Shown here piece by piece: positions 36,700 to 50,027 of a stretch of 64,000 nt of DNA. The stretch comes from Dolomedes plantarius (taxonomy: Eukaryota > Arthropoda > Arachnida > Araneae > Dolomedidae). The position numbers were made by a program, and so were the translations under genes. The stretch's first letter is position 1. Every line of letters begins with the position of its first letter. The stretch is taken from NCBI GenBank assembly GCA_907164885.2, contig OU015503.1, positions 67,163,568 to 67,227,567 on the forward strand, read 5' to 3'. The notes beneath the pieces are model-generated. The model had not been told where the DNA came from and ran no database searches. It worked only from the letters and a program-made list of their open reading frames with translations.

Positions 36700-38357
36700 T
36701 CCCAAAATTAGAATAAGAGATGAAATAAAAATAAAAAAATAAAAAAGGATTTTAAGTAAAGAATTTTTTAAAATTATTTTAAGCACCTAAAATAATATTC
36801 AAATTAATATTACGTTATTTATTAATTGAAGTTAATTTTTTAAAAGAAAGAGGTGTGATTGCGACCGTAGTTTTATTCAAAAATGAAAAAGGATTTTAAG
36901 TAAAGAATGTTTTTCTTAATTACTTTAAGCACCTAAAATAGTATTCAAATTAATATTACGTTAGTTATTAATTAAAGTTATTTTTTTAAACGAAAGAGGT
37001 GTGCTTGAGACCGTAGTTTTATTCAAAAATAAAAAAAGGATTTTAAGTAAAGAATGTTTTTTTAATTATTTTAAGCATCTAAAATAGTATTCAAATTAAT
37101 ATTGCGTTAGTTATTAATTAAAGTTAATTTTTTAAAAGAGAGAGGTAAAGAGATGACATAAAAATACAAAAATAAAAAAAGGATTTTAAGTAAAGAATGT
37201 TTTTTTTTAAATAATATTAAAATTTTTTTCAAATAATATTCTTAAAATAATATTCAAATTAATATTACGTTAGTAAATAATTAAAGTTAATTTTTTAAAA
37301 GAAAAAGGCGTGCTGGAGAACGGCTAAGTTCGAACCACTATCGTCAGAACAGAAGCCCACCGCAATAACACCACGCTAAGGATAGTTGAAGACTTCGGCA
37401 CAAAAAGCGGTAGAGGACAATAGCGGTAACAATGGAGATTGTTAGGATTAAGCCCCTAACTTTATTTCTACTGATCAGATATACATAATATATAGCCTAT
37501 GTCCATCTGGAATAATGTACCTTTCAAACAGTGAAAGAATTTTTCAAATAGGTGCAGTGGTTCTGGAGATTACCCTCCACGTACAAAATCGCTCTCTCTT
37601 TATATATAAGTATAGATAGATAATAGAAAGAGGTTAAGAGTTGAGATAAAAATACAAAACTAAAAAAAGGATTTGAAGTAAAGAATGTTTTTTTTAAAAT
37701 ATTCAATTTTTAAAAAAATAATATTCTTAAAATAATATTCAAATTAATATTACGTTAGTTAATAATTAAAGTTAATTTTTTAAAAGAAAAAGGGCGTGCT
37801 GGAGAATGGCTAGTTTCGAACCGCTAACGTCAGAACAGAAGCCCACTGCGATAGCACCACGCTAAGGATCGTTGAAAACTTCGGCACAAAAAGCAGTAGA
37901 GGACAATAGCGGTAACAATGGAAATTGTTCGGATTAAGCCCCTAACTTTATTTCTACTGATCAGATATACATAATATATAGCCTATGTCCATCTGGAATA
38001 ATGTACCTTTCAAACAGTGAAAGAATTTTTCAAATAGGTGCAGTGGTTCTGGAGATTGCCCTCCACGTACAAAATCGCTCTATCTTTATATATAAGTATA
38101 GATAGATAGCACCACGCTAAGGATCGTTGAAGACTTCGGCACAAAAAGCGATAGAGGACAGTAGCGGTAACAATGGAGATTGTTAGGATTAAGCCCCTAA
38201 CTTTATTTCTACTGATCAGATATACATAATATATAGCCTATGTCCATCTGGAATAATGTACCTTTCAAACAGTGAAAGAATTTTTCAAGTAGGTACAGGG
38301 GTTCTGAAGATTACCCTCCACGTACAAAATCGCTCTCTTTTTATATATAAGTATAGA
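36700..38357 (-). repeat. tandem amplification of Helitron-end and ~144-bp units
   Basis: Two unit types alternate. A ~144-bp AT-rich unit with landmark AGGATTTTAAGTAAAGAAT recurs at about 36746, 36889, 37036 and 37178, with a variant at 37668. A second unit ends with a Helitron 5' terminus (TCTATACTTATATATAAA on the minus strand) at 37616, 38102 and 38357. These repeats share CACCACGCTAAGGATxGTTG and CATCTGGAATAATGTACC. A degraded tRNA-like segment lies inside at about 37318-37385 and again near 37805-37870. Confidence 0.8.
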
Positions 38358-38792
38358 TTGGGTTTAACACTAAGTACAAGAGGTTCCGTTTGATTTATTA
38401 ATGCAATACGCAGCAAGTCTGCAAAACGAATGCTACCAATTTTGAAATAGATAAGTTGTCATAATTTTGCGTAAATAACCATTCATCAAACTTTTTTCTT
38501 ATTCAGTTCTATAATCTTTAAAGTATTATACTGTCGAGTGAAGGCCGTCTGGCCCTCTTATGCAGTTCTATCTAACTCTACAAGCATGTAACCAAAAGGC
38601 AAAATGGAAGCTGCTGACTGGTTAGTAGAGCGTCGAAAGAGGTAGAGTTAAAGATCCGAGAGTTCAGTGAGAACAGCTTAGGTACAACAAAATATTGTAA
38701 CAAAATATTATGTTGAGCTTAGTATATTTATTTTGACAGACCGTATATTAAATTATTTTAGACGTACTTAACGGTTGGGAAGAATACCGTAA

Positions 38793-39222
38793 TAATTACA
38801 AGACAAAAAGAACTTTTTATATACCATGTTTTTAAATTTTCTGTTGAATCATATAAACTTGACAATTCTATGTATTAATAAATAATTTAAAATTTTTTTG
38901 ATGAATCATCCCATCAACTTGAAAGAAAATGAAGTTAATTGGAAGTTAACTTGCGTTTAACTTTTCGTTCCCGTCCCGGTCGATAGATGGCTGCACCAGT
39001 CTACAAAACAAAAATAAATGAAAACGAATTCAATGCTGCTTAAAGATGGCTAAAAGTATTAAAATAATGCATTGCCATCGTGTTCTGAACTATTCTAAAA
39101 GTTTCAAATGTCTAGCTAGTCGGGAAGTTAGTTAAAAATCGATTGCAATATTTTTACCGGATAAACACACACACAAAACAAACAAGAAAGCGAGTTAATA
39201 AAAACGTGGTAAAAATCAGAGC
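38793..39222 (+). repeat. dispersed repeat family X, copy 3
   Basis: Same orientation and same ends as the copies at 3144 and 20319. Contains CGATAGATGGCTGCACCAG. No coding potential. Confidence 0.85.
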
Positions 39223-40349
39223 ATTGTTAAGCATTTAAGGATCGTTATGCATTTGAATTGCACATGTCTGATGTCCGTAAGTTAAAACACATTTAGTAAA
39301 AGAAAATTAGCAGTATAATTTTAACATCATTTTAATCGCCTCCGTTCTACACAACAAATTTTACTGAAGTTACTAAACATAAATTCACGACTTTAAGAAG
39401 TTGTTTATTTAGAAATTAAGAAACTGATTTTTTTATTTTAAGAAAAAAAAATAGATTACTGAAATGAAGTAATTATCCGATTAACAGAAGACGCAAAAAT
39501 AATTGGATTTTCAAAAATTATATCGTCTTGCTAAGCGAACAATTATGAAATGTTTCTTAACGACTTCAGATTTGAACGAAACAACTTTTTGCAATCAGCT
39601 TTATAGTAACATTAATTATTCGAAGAACTGGTTGTTATCTATGCGCTTTAATTTCATGCAGTGAATTATCTCAACTCACCGAAAAAAAAATTAATGAACA
39701 AACTTGCTGCTAAATAATTAAACTCTATACTGAAGACTATTTTTTGAGGGGTTCTATGATAAAGTGATAAATACTTACCCTCCCTCCCCACAAATGAATG
39801 TTTTAAAGACGATTTATAGCTTTTTATACCATTAGAGTAGTTCCTTAATTTGCTAGACCAGCCGTGATCTGTTTTTCATAGGATATGAAAGATTAAAGCT
39901 GATTTCAAGATTTTACCAAAATGAAAGTTACACTTGACCTAATTTATTTTCAAATTTCAAAGTATTCATGTATTTAAGAGTTCTGAAATATTGTTAATAA
40001 TTCTTTATTTAATGGGCAGTAACGCATCTGGCACAGAGAAGAAAAGGTTTTGATGGTAGCATTTTTTTCCCCTCCCCGACAAGGTGCACTAATGTTTGAA
40101 CTTCCCAATATTTAGTAGGGAAAACCATAGGAAAAATGTGATGAACTGCGGTTCTAGGCCACGCCCTCTAACGCAGATATTTCTGGTTAGATCATCGGAG
40201 AGCGAGTGTTCGTCGATGTGAAAATGGAGTTAGATATAGACATAGACATGGTACATTAACGAGGCACCAGAGAGCAGGGCTTCATATCCTCGGTATGGAT
40301 AATTTTTTGTGGCTATATTTCCGTTCTCAGGATTAAAAGAAAGTGTTGA
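39223..40349. other. AT-rich sequence; short block related to 29355-29420
   Basis: At 40127-40190 ACCATAGGAAAAATGTGATG and TAGGCCACGCCCTCTAACGC resemble the sequence just 5' of the Jockey ORF1. Otherwise no feature recognised. Confidence 0.4.
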
Positions 40350-40361
40350 TTTGAAAGTTAG

Positions 40362-40396
<35 letters not shown>

Positions 40397-40539
40397 TAAT
40401 AATAATAATAATAATAATTAAAATAATAATAATAATAATAATAAATAAATAAATAAAAATAAATAATATTAATACTAGCAAAAAATAAATAAGTGAATAG
40501 ATATAAATTGACAACAATTTAATGTGTCAGGTTTAAGAA
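40350..40539. repeat. (AAT)n and (AAAT)n simple repeats
   Basis: Runs of AAT and AAAT units at 40363-40480, immediately left of the tandem duplication. Confidence 0.9.
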
Positions 40540-41302
40540 AAAAAATAAAAATAAAAATAAAAATAAATAAAAATAATAATAATAATAATAATTAAAAAAA
40601 AGTAATAATAATAATAAAAAAAAGTAATAATAATAATAATAATTTACGGTAGCAGATGATTAAGAAAAAATCAATAAGGATAGTCTTCAGATCGATCCTT
40701 AAAAAAAAAAAAAACACAGGTCAGAACCAGAAGCAACGGCAAATGTAAATTAGAATTTAGAAGAGGTTGGAGGGAGAGTTAAGAAAGGAGAAGGAGACCA
40801 GGGTGAATAATCAAATGGCCTTAGGACGCCTATAGCATTCTCTTGTGTCGTAGTCGGGGAGGTTAGCTATTTCTTCGTTGTCAATTGAATATAATCTATT
40901 GAAGAACTTACATGCGAGATATTCAAAGAAAATGGGAGTTAATTTATAACAACATTATAAATTAAGAATTTTTCTTAAAATAAAGTGGTTTTGCCGTGAG
41001 AAAGGTTCCCCATTCAGTTGGAATAGGATATTAGCAAATGTCATAAATTGCTTAAATTTAATGATGAATCACCAATGAAATGTATTGAACACCTACAACT
41101 CCTCGTTTATAACGAAACTCGTTTTAATCTTACACCAGAGGTAGTGTATTTTTATGATTACGGCGTTATGCTTTGCTTTGGATACAATCAAACTTTTAGT
41201 GTTTGTTTATATTTTAACTGTGAAATACTACTGATGGTAATTTATTGCTTGTGTTTAAGTTTTAATAGGACTTTATTTTATCCTGTTTAAAATTTATTAA
41301 AC

Positions 41303-41641
41303 GGCTCCAGGTTGCCTAGTGGTAGCGCGTCGGCTTTCGGTGCTGAGGGTGCTCGGATCAAATCCCGACAAGTGCCCATTAAATACCTTCGTGTCTGTGC
41401 CGGATATAGGTACGTTAAATCCGTAGACCGGAAAGTCCCTCTATGAGGTCAGGGAGGGTGGGAGAACGTACGATCCTTCCAGATGCCGCCGCTGGGGGTT
41501 GTTCGGTCAAAATTGCCGTGGCACCTGGCTAAATCGGACACCAACCTTTGTGGTGCCATTTAAAACAGGACACGCACCCCTATATGGACCTAGTCTGGAA
41601 TAAATTCCCGCCAGGGGGGCGTTAGAGACAACAACAAGAAC
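41303..41641 (+). mobile_element. tRNA-derived SINE with target-site duplication (duplication copy 1)
   Basis: The 5' part (41303-41374) is tRNA-like, with box A TTGCCTAGTGGTAGCGCG and box B GCTCGGATCAAATCCCG. An unrelated body follows, ending GTTAGAGACAACAACAAGAA. It is flanked by AAAATTTATTAAAC (41289-41302) and AAAATTTACTAAAC (41642-41655), a 14-bp target duplication with one mismatch. Relatives at 2505-2858 and 54808-55089 share the body. Confidence 0.9.
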
Positions 41642-43737
41642 AAAATTTACTAAACATGCACCATACTCTTCTAGTAGTTGAACCTCCATGAACTGTATTA
41701 ATATGAGAAAATTCCAGTTGATTTGCGTGTTTCTTATAGTGCAAAATGACATATACATGTAGGCAGACTAAAGAAATAACCTGTTGATGATAACTAAAAC
41801 CTAGCATTGCTGGAATGAAATTTTCTCGGTCGAATAGTAAGTCAATCTTTCTTTGAAGTCTATTACTTGCCAACTGAGGGAATAGAATTTTGTTCAGATA
41901 GTGTTTAGTATTGACAGACTTTTGGGTAAATAGACTGAAATTGCGAGAATCGGTGGGCCTGAAGAGGGATAATTTCCACCACCGGGTAAATTCTTTGCTT
42001 TGTGAGTGTCATCCTGTAATTTAATTTGAAGGAATTAATTTTTTTAAATTCTTTAGGAGTGTTAAAATTTAGTTGCTTTTTAAAAATTTCTGCATGCTAA
42101 TTTCCAGATAGTTATAATTATTAATTAAAACGATGTCATTAGTATAATTTATTTTCGGTAAAAACTTACTTATTACATCCTTTCCGCTAAATTGAATAGA
42201 ATTTGAAGAAATTAACTTTTTATTTTGAAATGCTGTATCATCATGTGAATTACAAGAATTTTCTTTAACATCATCCATTTATTTAGACAATGGACTAAAG
42301 TACTCTTTTACCGTAAGACCGGAATTTTATAGTGAACTGTTATGTCTTAGGAAAGAAAAATCGAAGAAAGATTCACTATACGTTAGTAAGATAAAAGACT
42401 ATCTTTAAATTTTATAAAACGATATGGTCTTCTTCAAAGAGAGCCCAGCAAAATATTTCTGTAATTTCTAAGAATGGCGTTAAAAAGGCCTCGAGTGGTT
42501 GTAATATTTTTATTGTGAGTCTATACTTGATATTTCAAAGTTTCTGCTTCCCTGAGGTATTACGGTTCACTGGGAAATGTCATACTATAGAAATAATAAG
42601 AATATTTTGGCCCGCTACTCAGTTAAGATGTCTGGGGACAAAGAATAATATAACATAGTCAAGAAAATCGGTTAATATGACGAACACGATATGGTCGCCA
42701 AACTGTGGCGAAATGACGCCAATGTGCCATTACAAAGTGAAGAACCATGGTGTGAAAATTAACAGTGCACTCTTACTAGCAAACCCAGAAACTAAACTCA
42801 AACGCGCCATACCTTTGGCGCAAAAAAAATGGTTTGGAAGGAATCCGTATAATGTTCTTCATATTTACCAGAAAAAAATGGCTAGAGTGCATACGACGGT
42901 CAGGTAGATTTTTCGCCAAGTTGGCGAACATTTTTGGTTGTCAAGCTGAGACGATTATTGCGTCAATGTTGTTTCTCCTGCAAATTCGCGAAGTTGTTTT
43001 GTATATTTTAGAGTGTAGTTTGTGGCAAAATGAGTGACATGATTGTATTGAGGTTGTTGTTTAAGATGGATTTTATGGGAAACAGGTGTGTAATAGATTT
43101 TTGTATGGAGAATTGCCGTTTATGCCTACGACTTCGTACAGCCAACAGAAGCTTTGTTTTACTGACCGCTACAGCCAGCGGAAGCTTTTTTTTACTGCAC
43201 TACAGCCAGCATTACGTGGCGAAGCCAGCGGCTTGGAATTTTCTGTAATGTTTTTGGACAGATGCGTAAAGGAGCGTAGCGGAGCAAGGGTATCTGAGCG
43301 AAGCGAAAATCCCGTGTGCGCCTACGAGTTTAATAAAGCCAGCGGTAAGTTTGTTTTCCAACTTATTGGTTCTTTCTTGGTCGCCATTGATGGTTTTGTT
43401 TACATTTCGCCCTTTAAGCTTAACAGATCTGCGATAAAAGCGTTGGCGAATTTTTCTTCACAGCAAGTACTAAAAAGAGCCAAGCCGTTGTCGAAAAAGA
43501 AATCGCAACAAATTTTGCCAAATCTGACCATCTTATGCACTTTTACCAAAAAAGTCTTTCGTTGATACCTAATTATCCACTTTTAAATGAGCACCTGATT
43601 TATCCCATTTTTGTTTTGTCAAAAGATCAAAGGAAATGTCACATAAAATGCATTCTACTAATGTAGTGAGTTTCTAAACAAATGAACATCCATTTGTCAA
43701 TTCGTATTTGCAGAAATAACATTGGCCAAAATACTAT

Positions 43738-43855
43738 TCTTGTATCATTAATTATTGCAATAATTAATGTAATAATTAATTATTGCAATAACTAATGTAA
43801 TTAATTATCGTGATAATTAATTACAGTATTATTGCAATTACGGATTCCATTATTA
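43738..43855. repeat. palindromic ATTAATTATTGCAATAATTAAT cluster
   Basis: A perfect 22-base palindrome is followed by related half-palindromes built from TAATTAATTAT, TTGCAATAA and ATCGTGAT over about 115 bases. Strong intra-strand folding potential. Confidence 0.85.
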
Positions 43856-44537
43856 CAAGCATTGCTGAATTAGGGAATGTTTTCACGCTATTCAAAGTAA
43901 ATTATATAGAGCTTACAGAGATGGCGCAAGGGCAAGAAATTATCACATTGTAGAAATTATCCCATTAGAACCAGACTGATTATAAGCAACTTATTTTTAA
44001 TCTTTATAGTAGGTACTTAATCCAGGAACGTGGCGGAAAGGGGAAAAGCAAATAATTAACGCTAGGCAAAAGAGTTTTACCCACACTTGCAAAACTATTA
44101 CGTGATAAATTGCATTACAGGGTGCTATTGTGAACAAACAGCGTACCACTCGAAAAGGATTTGTTACATCCAAAAATTTTTTACAGATAAAAATTGTTAA
44201 TCTATATAATACTTAAATGCTATATGCATTTAAGGGGACAATGGATCTTCAAAAATATATATTTTTAAATTTTCAATATTTTACTCTATATACGAAATGA
44301 AAATAATAAATATTTATTTTTCCTACATTGAAGACACTTATAATTCACAAATAAGTATGGAACAGCTTCGATATAGCACCCCATTGGCGATATTTTGTGT
44401 TGGCGACTTTTTTTTTTGTCGCCTAGACAAACATTGCAGTGTTTGTCACAAAACTGTGCATCATTATTTGAAACCACACATATTTTTCAAATTTATAGAC
44501 CATTAAATAAAGTAAAAACATGCAAAAAGATATTTCA

Positions 44538-44617
44538 GGCAGTCTCTTCTAACGAAACTACCGCGGGTTATTAACGTAGGATTACTTATAGTTGCTTACC
44601 TCTTTTGTATGTATGTG

Positions 44618-44666
<49 letters not shown>

Positions 44667-44686
44667 AATATATATCTATGTATATA

Positions 44687-44731
<45 letters not shown>

Positions 44732-44761
44732 GTATATATATGTATATATATATATATATAT

Positions 44762-44800
<39 letters not shown>

Positions 44801-44889
44801 TATATATATATATATGTATATATATTATATATATAGTATATATGTATATATATATGTATATATATATGTATATATATATATATTATATA

Positions 44890-44948
<59 letters not shown>

Positions 44949-45318
44949 CGATAAATGCTCAAGTTATTAAATTAATCTGGAATTGTCAGTCTTAGTCAAT
45001 GAATCTAACACTATTTATAATTTTTTGCGGTGTTCACATTTTCGTCGTAAGATTTCCATTAAACATATCGCAAGATGACAAAGGTAGATCAAAATTTAAT
45101 AACAAATAGGTTCTGAGGAGCCTTAATAGATTTTGTCTAAGGATGTCAAAATTTTCACGTATTTTGGAACTTTTCTGTTTGACTGTTTACTGCTTGCCCA
45201 AGCGATACAGACTGGGTTTGGCGCGCTGCCAAAATTATAACTCGCGACGCAGGTCATCTGAAATTTTGCTTTCCGGAGGACCTTTATGGAGGAAAGTAAC
45301 CCTACGTTAAAAGAATAA
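44538..45318. repeat. putative inverted-repeat element containing (TA)n, duplication copy 1
   Basis: TTAACGTAGGATTACTT at 44572 and its inverse AAGTAACCCTACGTTAA at about 45295 are a 17-bp inverted pair with one mismatch. The conserved stretch on the left extends further out, to 44538 (CTCTTCTAACGAAACTACCG). The same left part recurs at 51733-51806 and the right part at 54440-54617, so this is a dispersed family. It may be a DNA element whose interior became microsatellite. The equivalent in copy 2 is 49792-50441. Confidence 0.5.
44624..44945. repeat. (TA)n microsatellite with irregular interruptions
   Basis: About 320 bases of TA with scattered TTA and GTA units. In duplication copy 2 the corresponding array (49869-50068) is differently organised and holds a tRNA fragment. 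Confidence 0.95.
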
Positions 45319-45345
45319 CAGGCAGACAAGGAAAATATTTATGGC

Positions 45346-45346
45346 T

Positions 45347-45386
<40 letters not shown>
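45346..45386. repeat. short (TA)n microsatellite
   Basis: Corresponds to the ~300-base array at 50474-50769 in duplication copy 2. The large length difference between otherwise near-identical copies shows rapid growth or loss. Confidence 0.9.
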
Positions 45387-46568
45387 GGTAAACTTATAAT
45401 TAAAAAAAATTAAGTTTTTAAATGCTATGGAATGCGCATGGTGCATCTTCAAATTGCTAACATTTTTCATTAATGTTTTTAAAACAGGCATTATTCTTCA
45501 AAAAAATCCTTATTTTGAACTTCTAAGGGTGTTCAATGTAGTCAAAAAAGAATTTCATTTACTCTCAGTCTGTGAAAAGAATAAAAAATTGTAAATTTAA
45601 AAATCGAAGTGGGTGGTTCTTAGACCCCTTAATTATATAGTAATGAAGAACGCTTTTGAACCATATTTGTAAGAAAAATATACTTCTGATATGAACACAA
45701 ACATAAATTAAATAAGTCTCGTTAAAATCAGACTGAACAGGACCCTGAAGAAAAAATCGATCAGAAATTTTAAGGCATTAACCCCTATTTTTCTGTTTTC
45801 AAGAAAATAAAAATAAAAATAAAAATAAATAAAAATAATAATAATAATAATAATTAAAAAAAAGTAATAATAATAATAATTAAAAAAAAGTAATAATAAT
45901 AATAATAATTTACGGTAGCAGATGATTAAGAAAAAATCAATAAGGATAGTCTTCAGATCGATCCTTAAAAAAAAAAAAACACAGGTCAGAACCAGAAGCA
46001 ACGGCAAATGTAAATTAGAATTTAGAAGAGGTTGGAGGGAGAGTTAAGAAAGGAGAAGGAGACCAGGGTGAATAATCAAAATGGCCTTAGGACGCCTATA
46101 GCATTCTCTTGTGTCGTAGTCGGGGAGGTTAGCTATTTCTTCGTTGTCAATTGAATATAATCTATTGAAGAACTTACATGCGAGATATTCAAAGAAAATG
46201 GGAGTTAATTTATAACAACATTATAAATTAAGAATTTTTCTTAAAATAAAGTGGTTTTGCCGTGAGAAAGGTTCCCCATTCAGTTGGAATAGGATATTAG
46301 CAAATGTCATAAATTGCTTAAATTTAATGATGAATCACCAATGAAATGTATTGAACACCTACAACTCCTCGTTTATAGCGAAACTCGTTTTAATCTTACA
46401 CCAGAGGTAGTGTATTTTTATGATTACGGCGTTATGCTTTGCTTTGGATACAATCAAACTTTTAGTGTTTGTTTATATTTTAACTGTGAAATACTACTGA
46501 TGGTAATTTATTGCTTGTGTTTAAGTTTTAATAGGACTTTATTTTATCCTGTTTAAAATTTATTAAAC

Positions 46569-46907
46569 GGCTCCAGGTTGCCTAGTGGTAGCGCGTCGGC
46601 TTTCGGTGCTGAGGGTGCTCGGATCAAATCCCGACAAGTGCCCATTAAATACCTTCGTGTCTGTGCCGGATATAGGTACGTTAAATCCGTAGACCGGAAA
46701 GTCCCTCTATGAGGTCAGGGAGGGTGGGAGAACGTACGATCCTTCCAGATGCCGCCGCTGGGGGTTGTTCGGTCAAAATTGCCGTGGCACCTGGCTAAAT
46801 CGGACACCAACCTTTGTGGTGCCATTTAAAACAGGACACGCACCCCTATATGGACCTAGTCTGGAATAAATTCCCGCCAGGGGGGCGTTAGAGACAACAA
46901 CAAGAAC
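46569..46907 (+). mobile_element. tRNA-derived SINE (duplication copy 2)
   Basis: Same insertion as 41303-41641, carried along by the 5.27-kb duplication. It is not an independent event: the flanks and target duplication are identical. Confidence 0.9.
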
Positions 46908-49003
46908 AAAATTTACTAAACATGCACCATACTCTTCTAGTAGTTGAACCTCCATGAACTGTATTAATATGAGAAAATTCCAGTTGATTTGCGTGTTTCT
47001 TATAGTGCAAAATGACATATACATGTAGGCAGACTAAAGAAATAACCTGTTGATGATAACTAAAACCTAGCATTGCTGGAATGAAATTTTCTCGGTCGAA
47101 TAGTAAGTCAATCTTTCTTTGAAGTCTATTACTTGCCAACTGAGGGAATAGAATTTTGTTCAGATAGTGTTTAGTATTGACAGACTTTTGGGTAAATAGA
47201 CTGAAATTGCGAGAATCGGTGGGCCTGAAGAGGGATAATTTCCACCACCGGGTAAATTCTTTGCTTTGTGAGTGTCATCCTGTAATTTAATTTGAAGGAA
47301 TTAATTTTTTTAAATTCTTTAGGAGTGTTAAAATTTAGTTGCTTTTTAAAAATTTCTGCATGCTAATTTCCAGATAGTTATAATTATTAATTAAAACGAT
47401 GTCATTAGTATAATTTATTTTCGGTAAAAACTTACTTATTACATCCTTTCCGCTAAATTGAATAGAATTTGAAGAAATTAACTTTTTATTTTGAAATGCT
47501 GTATCATCATGTGAATTACAAGAATTTTCTTTAACATCATCCATTTATTTAGACAATGGACTAAAGTACTCTTTTACCGTAAGACCGGAATTTTATAGTG
47601 AACTGTTATGTCTTAGGAAAGAAAAATCGAAGAAAGATTCACTATACGTTAGTAAGATAAAAGACTATCTTTAAATTTTATAAAACGATATGGTCTTCTT
47701 CAAAGAGAGCCCAGCAAAATATTTCTGTAATTTCTAAGAATGGCGTTAAAAAGGCCTCGAGTGGTTGTAATATTTTTATTGTGAGTCTATATTTGATATT
47801 TCAAAGTTTCTGCTTCCCTGAGGTATTACGGTTCACTGGGAAATGTCATACTATAGAAATAATAAGAATATTTTGGCCCGCTACTCAGTTAAGATGTCTG
47901 GGGACTAAGAATAATATAACATAGTCAAGAAAATCGGTTAATATGACGAACACGATATGGTCGCCAAACTGTGGCGAAATGACGCCAATGTGCCATTACA
48001 AAGTGAAGAACCATGGTGTGAAAATTAACAGTGCACTCTTACTAGCAAACCCAGAAACTAAACTCAAACGCGCCATACCTTTGGCGTAAAAAAAATGGTT
48101 TGGAAGGAATCCGTATAATGTTCTTCATATTTACCAGAAAAAAATGGCTAGAGTGCATACGACGGTCAGGTAGATTTTTCGCCAAGTTGGCGAACATTTT
48201 TGGTTGTCAAGCTGAGACGATTATTGCGTCAATGTTGTTTCTCCTGCAAATTCGCGAAGTTGTTTTGTATATTTTAGAGTGTAGTTTGTGGCAAAATGAG
48301 TGACATGATTGAATTGAGGTTGTTGTTTAAGATGGATTTTATGGGAAACAGGTGTGTAATAGATTTTTGTATGGAGAATTGCCGTTTATGCCTACGACTT
48401 CGTACAGCCAACAGAAGCTTTGTTTTACTGACCGCTACAGCCAGCGGAAGCTTTTTTTACTGCACTACAGCCAGCATTACGTGGCGAAGCCAGCGGCTTG
48501 GAATTTTCTGTAATGTTTTTGGACAGATGCGTAAAGGAGCGTAGCCGAGCAAGGGTATCTGAGCGAAGCGAAAATCCCGTGTGCGCCTACGAGTTTAATA
48601 AAGCCAGCGGTAAGTTTGTTTTCCAACTTATTGGTTCTTTCTTGGTCGCCATTGATGGTTTTGTTTACATTTCGCCCTTTAAGCTTAACAGATCTGCGAT
48701 AAAATTTTTCTTCACAGCAAGTACTAAAAAGAGCCAAGCCGTTGTCGAAAAAGAAATTGCAACAAATTTTGCCAAATCTGACCATCTTATGCACTTTTAC
48801 CAAAAAAGTCTTTCGTTGATACCTAATTATCCACTTTTAAATGAGCACCTGATTTATCCCATTTTTGTTTTGTCAAAAGATCAAAGGAAATGTCACATAA
48901 AATGCATTCTACTAATGTAGTGAGTTTCTAAACAAATGAACATCCATTTGTCAATTCGTATTTGCAGAAATAACATTGGCCAAAATACTATTCTTGTATC
49001 ATT

Positions 49004-49110
49004 AATTATTGCAATAATTAATGTAATAATTAATTATTGCAATAACTAATGTAATTAATTATCGTGATAATTAATTACAGTATTATTGCAATTACGGATT
49101 CCATTATTAC
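49004..49110. repeat. palindromic cluster, duplication copy 2
   Basis: Same as 43738-43855, apparently unchanged. Confidence 0.85.
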
Positions 49111-49865
49111 AAGCATTGCTGAATTAGGGAATGTTTTCACGCTATTCAAAGTAAATTATATAGAGCTTACAGAGATGGCGCAAGGGCAAGAAATTATCAC
49201 ATTGTAGAAATTATCCCATTAGAACCAGACTGATTATAAGCAACTTATTTTTAATCTTTATAGTAGGTACTTAATCCAGGAACGTGGCGGAAAGGGGAAA
49301 AGCAAATAATTAACGCTAAGCAAAAGAGTTTTACCCACACTTGCAAAACTATTACGTGATAAATTGCATTACAGGGTGCTATTGTGAACAAACAGCGTAC
49401 CACTCGAAAAGGATTTGTTACATCCAAAAATTTTTTACAGATAAAAATTGTTAATCTATATAATACTTAAATGCTATATGCATTTAAGGGGACAATGGAT
49501 CTTCAAAAATATATATTTTTAAATTTTCAATATTTTACTCTATATACGAAATGAAAATAATAAATATTTATTTTTTCTACATTGAAGACACTTATAATTC
49601 ACAAATAAGTATGGAACAGCTTCGATATAGCACCCCATTGGCGATATTTTGTGTTGGCGACTTTTTTTTTTGTCGCCTAGACAAACATTGCAGTGTTTGT
49701 CACAAAACTGTGCATCATTATTTGAAACCACACATATTTTTCAAATTTATAGACCATTAAATAAAGTAAAAACATGCAAAAAAATATTTCAGGCAGTCTC
49801 TTCTAACGAAACTACCGCGGGTTATTAACGTAGGATTACTTATAGTTGCTTACCTCTTTTGTATG

Positions 49866-49868
<3 letters not shown>

Positions 49869-49938
<70 letters not shown>

Positions 49939-50027
49939 GTATATATATGTATATATATATATATTCGAAATCCATTGGGGTTTCCCCGCGTAGGTTCGAA
50001 TCCTACCGGAAGCTCCAATGTCCGACA

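Larger units (their letters stand above)
40540..45805. repeat. large direct tandem duplication, copy 1
   Basis: This 5266-bp unit is repeated directly at 45806-51187. Both copies start in the same (AAAAT)n/(AAT)n tract and end at TTTTTCTGTTTTCAAGAA. AAGAA also precedes copy 1 at 40535-40539, giving 5 bases of microhomology at the junction. Copies are nearly identical outside microsatellites. No coding gene is evident: its short ORFs lack known domains. Confidence 0.95.

Noticed and set aside
36700..38357. CRISPR-like array because of regular repeats
   Set aside because: The units are long, AT-rich and contiguous without unique spacers; the genome is eukaryotic and the units include Helitron ends.
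40350..40517. 95-codon minus-strand ORF rich in isoleucine
   Set aside because: It is a translation of (AAT)n simple repeat.
41048..41290. 80-codon ORF conserved in both tandem duplicates (and other paired ORFs there)
   Set aside because: Conservation reflects the recent duplication of DNA, not selection. No domain is recognised, and paired ORFs in the unit are broken in one copy (for example 42677-42907).
41303..41374. Functional tRNA gene
   Set aside because: It is the head of a SINE with a body and target-site duplication.
49965..50014. Complete serine tRNA gene
   Set aside because: The 5' half including box A and the D arm is missing; the upstream sequence is (TA)n.
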